A DNA stretch of 64,000 nt from positions 10,632,040-10,696,039 of the forward strand of contig CM065170.1 in the NCBI GenBank assembly GCA_033026295.1, given 5' to 3'. This DNA is from Channa striata. Taxonomy: Eukaryota; Chordata; Actinopteri; Anabantiformes; Channidae. The position numbers and the translations under genes are program-made. Below the pieces are notes generated by a model. It had not been told where the DNA came from and ran no database searches. It was given only the letters and a program-made list of their open reading frames with translations. The stretch's first letter is position 1. Each line of letters begins with the position of its first letter. Shown piece after piece: positions 24,066 to 35,409 of the stretch.

Positions 24066-27000
24066 GGCTACCAAACGACCAACCAGCCCGTGCCAACCCA
24101 CCAGCTTAACACCGAGTTCCAGCTCACCCAACCGGTCTGACTGAGCGCTGCAGCGCCGCCGCTGACCTGGAGGGCGAACTACACCGCACAGCGACTCTTC
24201 CCCAGTGAGGTAAAGGTGAGGTCAAACTGTGTGTGCATGAGCCAAATACGAATGAGGAAAAATCAAGACGACACTTTTAAACCAGTCAAAGTTCTGTAGC
24301 TTCTTAAATACTGTAATTCCATAGATGAACACCTGATGAACTGAACACACTGAGTGGGTGGAGTGACATTGCCTTTTCATGGACATTAGCAACCGGTTAC
24401 TGCTGTCCATGTAAACTTTCATTCCTGGAAGTTGTTCTTCACTCCAGAAAAAAGCTTTCAATCATGTCCTTATCGCCGCATAAAGTTTGCTTATTAGTCC
24501 TAATCGGTGGAGAGGACAGATGGCCAATAGCTTTGACTATTCTTGTGAAATTCAGGAGGAGGATAGAGTAAGGGAAGTGCAGCAGGTTCAGAGGGCAGTC
24601 AATAATTAAAAGGAGTGGATGATGACAACCCCACCCTAATGTCAGATCAGGGCGAATGCTGACAACTCAACAAGGACCAGCAGAGGCATCCTAGCTAGAC
24701 TGTTTACAAGGCTGAGCTGATAAGACCTATTATTTAACAACAACAACAAACACCATAAATACTTCTAGTACATTTAAAAGGAAAACACCAGACCAAACCA
24801 CTTGGACTTAAAGTCTTCAACTAGGAGTGAATAGGCAGTCTGAGAAAGACCAAAGAACATAAGGATACTGGGACTGTTATCTCAATTGTCACATATCAGC
24901 TACATATTATATACTGACCCTTAAGCTAGATGAATTCGAATTTAAATGATTTTGTTTGAGAACAGGTTTTGATTATGTAATAGTCTTGAAGTTTGCAGTT
25001 TACTGTGTTCACAGATACTATACAGCACAAGGGTCCAGATTTATAAATAATGTGTATGCTCAGAACATGCATACATCTTTTCCTCCATAAAAACTGTTAC
25101 AAATACAGAACGTTTGTCAAGACTTTATTCTCCTCACACGTACAGTATTTCAGAGACAGTGTCAATGAAATGATAAGTAGGGCAACAGGAAAAATGGCTG
25201 TGAAGTAGAGAAGGTCAGTTTCAACATGAACACCATAAGTCCAAAATCAATGATCTTTAAGGCATTTAACATTGATCATTGATTTTTTTTTAACACTGGT
25301 ACTTTCAATACCCTGTCAAACAGGGTAGTGCAAGTTTTCCCACACAAGCCTGAGATGTCCTCGTTTATCTTTGTAAGAATGAACCGACAAACTCCCATGT
25401 AAACAGTTACCATAGCTGAATGAACAATAATTTGTATAGTTGTGTATCATTTTACATATTGTAAAGCTGCTTCTACTGAAAGGTACAGCATCAGCATTCA
25501 GGTTCTATTAGCAATCGATTGTTCATCATTTGCTCTTTCATTTCTGCCCCAAAATTTCTGTAATATTACCACGATTGTGTAATAATAGATATAGGATGTG
25601 ATTGGTAAATCCTGCTTACGATACAGACCGATAATACAGAGTGTTGGCTGGGGTATTTTGTAAATCCCAAAAGCTATTATTTTTCTGTCAGCAGTTCAGG
25701 GATTACCCAATTACACATGATAGAGCAGTCCAGTTTCCAGGGAAACATCCTCGTTACTGATCCCACGAGACGAGACGAGGACACGCTGCTGTGTGGGGAG
25801 TCTGGCACTAAGTGAACAGTAATTATTGGATAGAGAAATCCCTCCAGTATTGTATCTTAGTGCGTCAAATAACCTCTAAGAATAGCATCTCAAACACCCT
25901 TCCACACGATGACTAGAGATTTTGCACTAGAGATAAAATTTCCCAAACTTCATATACCAGAGAGAAATGTGTAATCTTTACACATTTTAACCCTACTGAA
26001 TCTGAAATGCCACACCTGTCCATTAAATCTAACTTTTTTGTGACCGAAATTGTTTGTGATTTCTCAAATACATTCCTTCGTATATATTCATTTTGGATTA
26101 AAAATCAAGGGTGTGGGGTGTAGGCTGTATGCCACTTGAAGGTGTACTTCACCAGTAATATTTATCATTTTATTACCACTGGGCACCAGTTCAGAATTAT
26201 GACCCACCCTTTTAAGAAAGTATAATACTTCCATGGATGCTGACGCAAGTGTCTACACACCCTACAAGTAACTGCTGTCATTCTTTGTCTTGTGCTTGTT
26301 ATCGCTTCTAGATACTGAAAATACAAAGACCAGACATTCACTGATAAGAGCACAGAAGGCCAACCAAATTCAAACCTAAATGTATTTGTCACAGATGAAA
26401 ACAGTCTGTATCGCAGAACTTTATTTTATGTAATATTTGCATTGTATTAGATGGAGTGTAATTTGGTGTTAATATAAACACACTACTAAATAACTATCAC
26501 ATACTTCATTAGGGTAAAGACACTTAATAATCCACATATTTTCAAAGCTTTCATATCTTTTCTCAACAAGGTTCAATACATGGGTTTCTGTTAATTTGGA
26601 AATGAGCCAGACTGAGCTCTTGTCAAACTGGCACGAACGCAAACTCAACTGTTTCATCATCACACATTTGCACCCAGGCAGGGATCTCTGTCTGTCTCCC
26701 TTCCTGCTATCCTCATAAACTCATATTTTTCTGCTTCCTTCTGCTGTTACCCTTGCCTCACTCCCACTTGCCTCTTCTCTTTTTATCAGGCGTACACTGC
26801 CTGGTTCCTCCCCTGGGTTGCAGCACCGACGCAGGTTGGCGTCATAGTGGTCTAATTTTACTGCTGTTGATGCTGATGTTAAAAGAAGCAATAGGCACCT
26901 GCTATTTCTACTGCTTCCCCATTTCCCTGGGGCCGGCAAGGAGGTATTAATAGACAGAAATATTAGGCGCTGCATGGTTGCACATACAGGGTTTATTGAG

Positions 27001-28826
27001 GAAAAAGAGGCTCTGCTCAGGTGCAAAGAACAAAAACAGATAGGTACTTGGAATTCAGGTGTTATGCAACAGTACAGAGCTGAAAAAACAAGGGGAGAGA
27101 GAAGCTCCTTGTTTTGTAAGTGTATTGCAAGAGAGAGACAAGTACAATATACCTGTGCAACTTCAAATATTAATATAAATGTAATATGAATGATTTATTT
27201 AAATAATAGATTTGTTTTAGTTTATATTTTGGAATAGAAGGGCTTGATGCATACAGGAACCAGAGTAATAATTGCTGATATCTAGGCCATGTTACACAAA
27301 TGGGTGTGTCCACAATGGAAGAGCTCAAACGTCAGTTATTATGCGATTGTAGGGTTCCACCCAGCATGGTTCACGCATACACACACACGTATTTCCTGTA
27401 TAATGCCATTAAGCAATCTACGTTCCAATGTCTGAAATATTGATAAGTGGTGAAATGGACAAAGTGAGGTTAAAGAATGACAAATAGAAGGGAGAGGTTG
27501 GAAAGACTTTATGACCAAATGCAAAGCACTAAGGTGTTGCACAAATTACATATTTTTTGACAAAGCTACCAAATGTTGTAAAGAGGTTACTTCCTGAATA
27601 ATAAAAGGAAGTAAATAATAAAATCAACAAATCACCTCACATAACCAGGTAAAGTTACCAGCAAATAAGCACAAGGTTGTCACATTGTTATCAATTAGAT
27701 TTATTTGAATTTATGTTAGCAATAAAACGCTTATCATGGTTATAAATAAAGTATTTTTCTGAGGAACAATTTTCTGTTGTGGGAAAACTTGCAAACATGC
27801 AAATGACTTGAAAAGCCATAATATAAAATTATACTTATTATTATGCAAGGAAACCTGAGTGTTTGCTTGCAGACTTTTAGTGTTAGTTCACACTGCATTA
27901 AGAACCAATGATCTAGAATATTAGTGACTTGTGTTTCTGGTGCCCCTGAAGAATGTGACAGCCACTGTACACCTCGTGTCCAGCTGTGCATGTCTCAGTC
28001 CATGTGCACTAAAAACAGCCACAACTGGGTGACGTCCAAACGGCTTTCGGAGCACATTTCACATTTTAACGCGCATCTACGTCTTTGACTGCGGGAGGTG
28101 ATACTCTTGTCAATTCGAACGTAGAGAGAGAAAACAGAAGAAATCGATCCAACGTAAATCGTGGTTAAAACGTTGCTTTCAGATCCTCTTGCGAGTTCCC
28201 TTGCGTAACAATATGTCTGCATGTTTGCAGCGGCTGTCTTGCAACGAGAACACGCAGGCTTTCGGCGTACGGGGAGAAAGCAGGTGCTCAATATCGTCTC
28301 TCAATATCATTCATTACAATCTCCCCCTTTTCCTATAGACATAACAATGGTCACATCAGCTTTCTCCGTGGAGAAAACCGAGAGGCACACGTTTAGGTTA
28401 ATGCGATCGAGCGGAAAAGGGTGTGTGCGTGTGTGTGTGACCGAGCAGCCCGTCCGCTGCGCGCTGGTCTCAGCGAGTTCTCGTAGCGCTCCCGTATTTG
28501 GGCAAGGAAGTGAGACGTCATCGCGCTGTTTGCGAGTTAAAAAAAATGGAAAGAACGCACTGACTTAAGAGCCCTGACGTAGGCTATAGTTAACCTTGGC
28601 AACAGACGGAACAATAAATAGAGCCTGTAGAGGTGCAGGGAAAATGCAGCTATTCCTTGTAGAGACTAATTTTAGTCATTATTTAATTGTTTATTGAATA
28701 GCACTAGAGATGCTGTTCTATCCCGACTTTTAGTTATAAGTTTAGAAAGAAGCTGTTTATGTGTATGCACATAATGAGAGCCACAGATTCATTGACACAG
28801 TTATCTGAATTTAAATATCACTATGG
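24066..28826. other. Intergenic region between tmed10 and fosab
   Basis: The first 150 bp are the CpG-containing tmed10 promoter. The rest is AT-rich with no coding exon I can recognise. A GC-richer block at about 28190-28600 contains GACGTCA (28514-28520) and TGACGTAG (28575-28582), both CRE-like, about 0.8 kb past the fosab stop. It is a candidate downstream fos enhancer or an unannotated promoter. Confidence 0.45.
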
Positions 28827-28832
28827 TTTATT
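28827..28832 (-). terminator. fosab: Probable polyadenylation signal of fosab
   Basis: AATAAA on the minus strand about 500 bp downstream of the fosab stop, giving a 3' UTR of typical FOS length. The UTR carries AU-rich pentamers (for example TTATTTATG near 28893-28905), expected of an unstable immediate-early mRNA. A second AATAAA lies at 28690-28695. Confidence 0.5.
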
Positions 28833-29332
28833 TACATCTGTTACAAACAACATTCATCTTAACATTCTCTGTAAAAAAATAAATTGACATTTCATAAATA
28901 AAAACCACTAATGTTTTCACAGAAAACTTCGTACTAAGATAGACCACTCAGACCATGGTTGAGACAAAGCACATCAGTTTTTTTTAAGTTTCACAAACAG
29001 TTCACAATTATTCTCACATTTCATAAACCAGAAAACATACTGGATCAATAATAACTATTGCTCTGAGCACACATCAATACTACAACAATTTTAGTTATCT
29101 AGCACCTTAAAATCATATATAAACTAATAAACGACTAGGTGGTATTAGTTGAAACATGCTTTTAACTTGCTACATTGGTGTAATTGGCAAGTATAGATAA
29201 AGGCAAAAAATATATATATATAAATAATTCTAGTAATAATGCTTCCATTCCATAGCCCTGTGATCTGCACATTTGTCTCATACATGAAGAAAATGTGCTT
29301 GATAGGAAGTATTTCTGATTTTGGAAGAGTCC

Positions 29333-31132
29333 TTAAAGGGCCAGCAGGGTTGGTGAGCTGAGGGAGTCTGAAGACTGTTCGTTGCTGCTGCTCTCTCTCC
29401 TGTGGGCGATCCCGCAGGTGGGGAAGGTCTCTGCCTCTGGGAAGGAAAATACAAACGAAGACGTGTAGGTGGTGCAGGCAGGAGTGCAGGTCACCACAGG
29501 TGTGCACAGCGGCTCAAAGTCGTTGTTACTGGCTGAATTGTGGAGGGGCTCCCAGTCCTGAGCTGTGTAAAGGGTGTTGGACAGGTCGACCTCAGGCACT
29601 GACCGTGCTGTCTCCATCTCCGTCTTTGTCAGCAGATCCAGAGACTCCTCCAGGACAGAGGCCTCCAGGTCTGTCATCTTAACGGTGTTGCTGGGTACGG
29701 TGGCAGTGGAGAGGAGAGAGCTGCTGCTTGAGAAGATTGAGTTTGAGGTTGAGGTGAAAGTTGACTGGCTGGAAGTGATAGTGGATGTCTCTGAGATGGT
29801 GGTCTGTGGCTGGGAGGACACCTCAGTGGAGAGGCAGGGGTGGGCAGGAGAGATGGAGGCCACAGAAAAGTGTGTGTCCAGCTCTGAGGGGATTTTGCAG
29901 ATGGGTTGGTGGGCAGCCAGAATGAACTCAAGCCTTTCTTTCTCCTTTAGAAGATTTGCAATGTCATTCTGGAGACTGGACTTCTCATCCTCCAGCTGAT
30001 CAGTTTCCTGTAATGAACAGAGAAATACAGAAAGTGATTAACTTGGGTGTTGGATAACAACAGTAACTGCTGTGGGCTGTGTTGAAGAATACATTCTGAT
30101 AAATTATGATAAATCTGTGGGATACTTACAGCTTGCAGGGTGTCTGTCAGCTCTCGCCTCCTGTTGCGGCATTTTGCTGCTGCCTGCTTATTTCTCTCTC
30201 TGCGAATTCTTCTCTTCTCTTCCTCCTCAGGTGTAATCTGCACATAATAGAAGAAAAAGTTAAGACTCAAGCTCTTTGATGCATAATAAGCTGTAACAAC
30301 AAGGTTAAATGTTTGTAATGTAAAACTTGCAATACATGGTAATAATTACCTGCTCGAATCTGCCCCTTTTGGTGGAGTTGTGAGCTTTGGATGCTGCAGC
30401 CCTCATGCCTGGTCTGGAGTAGGTTGTGCTGGAGCTGTAGGGGTGAGCTCTGTGAGATGGGGCCACAGATGAGATCAAAGGCTGGACCATCCACTGCAGA
30501 TCTGGGCTTGTTGAAATGGCTGTGACAGTGGGAATGAATGAGGCACTTGATGCTGTCAGGTCAGTGAAATCCTGGAAATGAGAAAAGCAAGAAAATGATC
30601 AGTACATCTGATATATACTTGTAGGAGGGGGTGCAAGATTGCAGGGAGTCAGAATGGGAGTATGAATGAAGCAGTGGATCTATAAAAAGCTGGATCGTTT
30701 AAAAATATCCATATGATGTCAACTATGACGTTACACTCTTTCTATGGAGTTTCCAGGTGAATGGATGAAGATTGCCTTGCACTGTGTGAAGCGCAGGTAA
30801 ACAGGCTAATTCAAGCACAACTCATTTGGATTACTTTCTATTTGTATGCTTATATTCATTACTTATATTTAAGCTTTATGGTGATTATCGTTAAAATAAG
30901 CACACTCTTTCCAAGTTCTTTCTTACATGCCAAACATCAAACAAATGTCATCGAGCCTAATTTGCAATAAAAGTTTAACAATTTTTGCTGAACGTACCTG
31001 AGACTGGGGAGATCCCATGCTGGAATAGGATCCCGCTGGCGACGGGTAGTATCCCAGATTGTCCCCGGACGGGGAAGCTGTGCTGCAGCGGGAGGAAGAA
31101 TCGCACTCCGTGTTAAATCCGGTGAACATCAT
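29333..31132 (-). CDS. fosab: Proto-oncogene c-Fos, four exons
   Basis: Nuclear bZIP subunit of AP-1, induced as an immediate-early gene and paired with JUN proteins. Exons 31132-30998, 30571-30350, 30237-30130 and 30007-29333 match the four-exon FOS layout; 1140 nt, 379 aa (human 380). The N-terminus is MMFTGFNTECDSSSRCSTAS. FIPTVTAISTSPDLQWMVQP is in exon 2. Exon 3 (residues 120-155) is the basic region RRIRRERNKQAAAKCRNRRR with the redox cysteine. The leucine zipper starts exon 4 (ETDQLEDEKSSLQ). The C-terminus keeps the activation motif around SSFVFSFPEAETFP and ends SSPTLLAL. Upstream in-frame codons (MRFLGA) exist, but the MMF start is that of the family. The a/b ohnolog label rests on linkage with jdp2 and is tentative. 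Confidence 0.96.
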
Positions 31133-31319
31133 TGCTCCCAAAAAACGCAAGTTGGAAGATCCAAACAGACTCTACCAAAGGGGAACGTAAACTTGAAACG
31201 AGGAAATCCCTCTAATAGGTCTGTGAGAAATACTGCTAAAACTGCTGCCGATGTGTTTCCTCTGGTTGTTGCTCCGCTACTGAAAGTTTGACTGCTGCTA
31301 ACTCTGCCCGTCGGAGCGC

Positions 31320-31346
31320 TTTTATAGTCATTCAGTGATGACGTCG
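31320..31346 (-). promoter_or_regulatory. fosab: fosab core promoter: TATA box and CRE
   Basis: On the minus strand, TATAAAA (31320-31326) lies about 190 bp upstream of the ATG. A CRE, CGACGTCA (31339-31346), sits 13 bp further upstream. Mammalian FOS has the same pair, with its CRE near -60. CREB binding here would couple the gene to cAMP and calcium signals. Confidence 0.85.
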
Positions 31347-31581
31347 GCAAAAGAGGCGTGTTCCTCACGCTACGCCGAGAAGAGGAAAACACCAAAACAC
31401 TGACTTAGCGACACTGCAATAATATGAAATATTGCTTGTATTTTTACACACAATAAAACTTTAACATGCAATGACCGAATGTGCGCTTAAAATGTGAAAA
31501 GTGACTTTCAAAAAACAAAAAATTTAACTCACCTTCAAGAAATGGAATATTCCAGAAACGGGATCCCCAATACGTAATTTT

Positions 31582-31601
31582 CCTAATATGGTGCATCCTG
31601 T
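31582..31601 (-). promoter_or_regulatory. fosab: Serum response element with Ets site, fosab
   Basis: The minus strand reads ACAGGATGCA followed by CCATATTAGG. The latter is the exact CArG box of the mammalian FOS serum response element, with an Ets-type GGAT core beside it. The position, about 240 bp upstream of the CRE, also matches. SRF plus a ternary complex factor is the expected binder. The gap between Ets core and CArG appears one base longer than I recall for mammals. Confidence 0.9.
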
Positions 31602-31616
31602 AAAAGTGGGCCGAGC

Positions 31617-31626
31617 TTGCTGGGAA
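31617..31626 (-). promoter_or_regulatory. fosab: SIE-like STAT site, fosab
   Basis: TTCCCAGCAA on the minus strand, 25 bp upstream of the Ets-CArG element. The mammalian sis-inducible element (TTCCCGTCAA) sits just upstream of its SRE in the same order. Assignment rests on position and partial match. Confidence 0.55.
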
Positions 31627-32897
31627 ATACACCAGCCGAGATTGGTCGACAGCGACATGACGTTATGTAAGACAACAAACATAGAAGCTGTTGTGAAAAC
31701 TGAGCAACTGAGATAATGCTCAGCAAAAGTAGCCTACGTCCTACTCACCAAAATGCATCAAAGATAAATTTGAACATGCAGATTTGTCTGTTCTGAACTA
31801 AATGTATCACACAAATACAACCGTAATTACAGTATCTGCTCTCTTGTTTTCAACCCTGTCCATTAATATTTTTTACTAGAAACATGCTCATTTGCGTTCC
31901 TTATCTGTAATGCATTTTATAGCTGGCTAACAGCCATTACTGAGCAATAAACACACTAAAATCTAAATACAATCACAGTTTGTCAAGTCTTTTTGTTGTT
32001 GTTGTTAAAATATTTTCTCTCTAGGGCTCAGCTCAGATGAAACTTTGTGTTTCTTGGCAGGGGATAAAAAATGTACCTAATTTTTATGCAATCCAAACTA
32101 GCTCCATGTAAACATAAACCAGGAACTCCACCAAATCATGTCACAGCAGAAGCTGTTACGTGTGTATTACGCCCGTAAGCACTGCTTGTACCTTTTTTGT
32201 GCAACCCATGCAGGGGTGTGTATAGTTGCTGAGCAAGCTAAAACTGGTTTCTTATGTAGACTTTCTTCACAACAGCAGTTTATGTTTCTCAGTGGAGTCT
32301 ATGTTTATAATAAAGGTCTTTCCCTAAGACTGTGGTAGAGGGAAGGGGAATCCTCATGTGTCTCCCTTTGTGACTTGGCACAATAAGCTGCATAGATCAC
32401 AAAACATAGCAAGGCTTCTGAGTTTTGTTTTTTTTATCTTCATGTTAATCCCTTGAAAGGTCTATTCCACTACTTTACAACACAGTATTTTCGTGTGACC
32501 CTAGATTGTACCACACTTATTGCTTTTTATGAAAAACAAAGTCTGTACTAACAAGCAGATGACCCCATTGGTTTTTACTTGTGTCAACTTTTTTTTTTTT
32601 TTCATGGTTGTGCAGTCATTACACGCTACAAACAAGCTGATAACGTAAGAGAAAGCATTCAGTTGTATTTAGTTTCCCTTTTTTTCTACAGAACCAGACG
32701 TTGCAAAACTATGCATTTCCCCAAACAGTGTGCTGGCTACAACCAGAACTGTTAAAAATAGAACAGGTATTATATGGGTTAATATGCTTCTAAGAAGGAT
32801 ATAAACGTTAACAATAGTGTTACTGTGTCAAAGTGCATCAATAAAGGTTGAAAGAGTTATGTTTTGTTTCCCGCACTTGTTTTGTTGAACATTCCTG

Positions 32898-32911
32898 GTT
32901 GCCATAGCAAC
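32898..32911. promoter_or_regulatory. Palindromic RFX X-box
   Basis: GTTGCCATAGCAAC fits the RFX dimer consensus RYYNYY-WW-RRNRAC at every position. It lies in the fosab/FOS-like spacer next to a CRE 20 bp away. Which gene it serves is unknown. Confidence 0.6.
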
Positions 32912-33764
32912 ACCCCACCCCTTCCATTTGGTGACGTCCGCATTTTGCATAGCCGCAAAGATCATTTATGCAGCGGCGAGGAGCCACTCAACCAAACAAA
33001 ATGAAAAACCCTGCTCTTTAGCGGCGTCTGCGGACGGGGGCTCGTAAAACACGCCGTTACGTCACACGTCTGGTTCCGGGAAATAGCGACGGAGTGAGAG
33101 CTCTGTCTGTCTGCTTGCTCTCAGACGGCGCTCCTCTCCGTGGTGTCTGTGGGTTGAACACCCAACAACCCGTTCACCTTGTGGACTGTTTGGATTATTT
33201 GACTGGTTGGCAAAGCAGCACTTTCCCAACCGGCCTTGCTGGCCTAGGCTATTTGTTCTGCACACAGTTTTTAATTTCTTAATGCAAATAAAACGAAACG
33301 TTAGGAGAACACGTAGGTCACTTGGTGACCATAATATTTTAGTTAGTCACCATAATAAAAGAAAATAGAGGAAAATAACCTACCTAATTAGTGCAGCTAA
33401 TATGGTAGTAGAGGGTTAGTAGAATGGGATATTAATATCAACAGATTACCATGCAACACGGCATGTTACCCATTGTATTTATTCATTTTTGATTCAGATC
33501 TCAGATGTCAGCCTATTTTAACATCTCAATTCTATTCATTGTGCATATGAGTTATAGGTCTAGCAAAGCATTGATTATAAGGCTTCAAGCTACAATGATC
33601 TGTGCAAGTAGTTGCTGCCTGGGTGCTCACTCCTAAAACTGTGTGTGTGTTTGTTGTTGCACTGAGGTCCCATGGGAACGGCACATTTCATTTCTTTGTA
33701 TGTGTGTCAAAAATGAACCTGAACCTACAATTTGCATGAACTTTAAATGCTGGAGTCACTGAGT

Positions 33765-33774
33765 CTAAAAATAA
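33765..33774 (+). promoter_or_regulatory. MEF2 consensus site
   Basis: CTAAAAATAA matches YTAWWWWTAR exactly. A second exact site, CTAAAAATAG, lies at 34061-34070. MEF2 is a known activity-dependent regulator at FOS-family enhancers; function here is inferred. Confidence 0.45.
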
Positions 33775-34563
33775 ACTATAGCTCCACATTTACGCTCACG
33801 TTGCTTTGATGAAAAAAACGCCTTTGAGCGGCAGTGAGGGGTGTCTGCTGCTTTATTCGACCCTTGAACCCGAGCTGCTCGCGACTGAATAGCCTCAACT
33901 CGACCACCTAATCTTCTGCCAGTAAATGAGCCCAGAGGGGGGCTGTGACTGCCGGGAAGCAGCCGGGGAGCGCAGGCTCTCTGGGCGCAGAGAGGCCCCC
34001 CCCACTTCCATTCACCATTTATCCTTTTCACTTCAGTGGATCTGTGAGGTCATCTGAACCCTAAAAATAGCACGTTCAGTCGAGCTATTTTCTACGAGTT
34101 GAATTAGTCTCACGCGGGGAAGACGCCGGGCTAATTGGTGCCAGTAATTTGCATCAGCAGTGGTTTGTTTGTGAGAACCAAAACAGCGTTGGCTCATCAT
34201 AATCAACCCCCTAAACCCTATGAGTATTTACAACAGGCTGAAACTTAATAGTGCTATTCTGTGCTAATTAATAAACTATAAATACAAAGATCTATATGTG
34301 TAGCCTATACAAATTGCAATTGACCTGTTGCTGCCCTAAAAAGTCAGGTGCAGGGGTTTGCGTCCTTTCCATGTCTACAGACGTCTATCAGTGTGATCAG
34401 TTAAGATTAGCTAATGACGCTGTTCACAGGTAGCCCACAATGCATGACGGTCGAGCCTCTTAGTGCATGTTTCACTTTCTTTTGTGATTGTGAGTGAGTG
34501 GGCCACACACAGCCACACGTCCGTCTGCGCGCTCTCCGTGCGCCACGGCGCGCCCCCTGTTCC

Positions 34564-34582
34564 CCGGAAACTCCATATATGG
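34564..34582 (+). promoter_or_regulatory. CArG box with nearby Ets core (SRE-like)
   Basis: CCATATATGG (34573-34582) is a perfect CC(A/T)6GG CArG box. It is preceded by CCGGAAAC (Ets core), an arrangement like a ternary-complex SRE. It sits about 700 bp upstream of the TATA box of the second FOS gene, farther away than in fosab. Confidence 0.6.
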
Positions 34583-35269
34583 CTCGACCGGTCCATTCGG
34601 CGATTGGCTGCTTACTTCAACGACAGTTCTGTTGCTGGAGCTCTATTCTTATGCAGGGACAGGGGAAAAGGCAATGTGATATGTGGATAACACTTCATTC
34701 AGCAGTCCATAAATAATCAGCCGATGTGCTGGCAGATTTGTGCATTAGTTAAACAACCCTTGAGTTTACAATATTGGTCCAAATAGGCAACTGTTGGGAT
34801 AATATTCATTTGCAGCCTTTTTTGAGTACACCTGCATTGTTATAATCTGGCATTTTAAAGGAAACATGGAATAGACTGCACCAGACTAGGATTTAAGCTG
34901 TTTATATTGATATATAAAGATGTTCTCCTACAATGTATTGAGATATGTCTCGTGAACATATATGGACTCTAAGGAAACAATAATGTATAGGCTGTGATGC
35001 AGATGCTGCATACATAAAATGACGTAGTTCATTCATGGCGAGAGACACCTTCTGCTGGCGGGGGTGTCATCTTACATATGTTCGCTATTTTTGATATAAG
35101 GGTAAATAAAATATAACATTATAAATGCTGCTCAATATTGCTGTTCAGACATTTCTTGGATATAATTGTTAAGCTGAAAAACATCTGCTTGCATTTCTTC
35201 TCTTACCTATCTCTCCATGAAATGGTTCGGTCTCACCACACAGATTTCATTCATAAAATTCCAGCTCAC

Positions 35270-35277
35270 TATAAAAG
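35270..35277 (+). promoter_or_regulatory. TATA box of the FOS-like gene
   Basis: TATAAAAG followed by a G-run, about 140 bp upstream of the ATG at 35410. It is the same kind of strong TATA box as in fosab. A CRE-like TGACGTAG lies upstream at 35020-35027. Confidence 0.75.
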
Positions 35278-35409
35278 GGGGGCCGCTCCACTATCTGCAC
35301 AGTTACCATTCATGAACCTGGCAAATGGAATATAAGTAGGCATTCAGGCGACATTTTTTTTTATTAACAATAAATAGACAGTTCTGTGTTTGTGATTTTA
35401 GATGAGAAC

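Larger units (their letters stand above)
31627..35269. promoter_or_regulatory. Divergent regulatory spacer between fosab and the second FOS gene
   Basis: No coding exon seen. Motif-rich patches are: a palindromic RFX X-box (32898-32911), CREs TGACGTCC (32932-32939) and TTACGTCAC (33057-33065), MEF2 consensus sites at 33765-33774 and 34061-34070, and a CArG box with a nearby Ets core at about 34564-34582. Block 33780-34200 is GC-richer and has TAATTGG and TTTGCAT motifs typical of conserved enhancers. Signal-responsive control of one or both FOS genes is inferred. Confidence 0.5.

Noticed and set aside
29574..29999. 141-aa plus-strand open frame over fosab exon 4
   Set aside because: Antisense shadow of the fosab coding exon.
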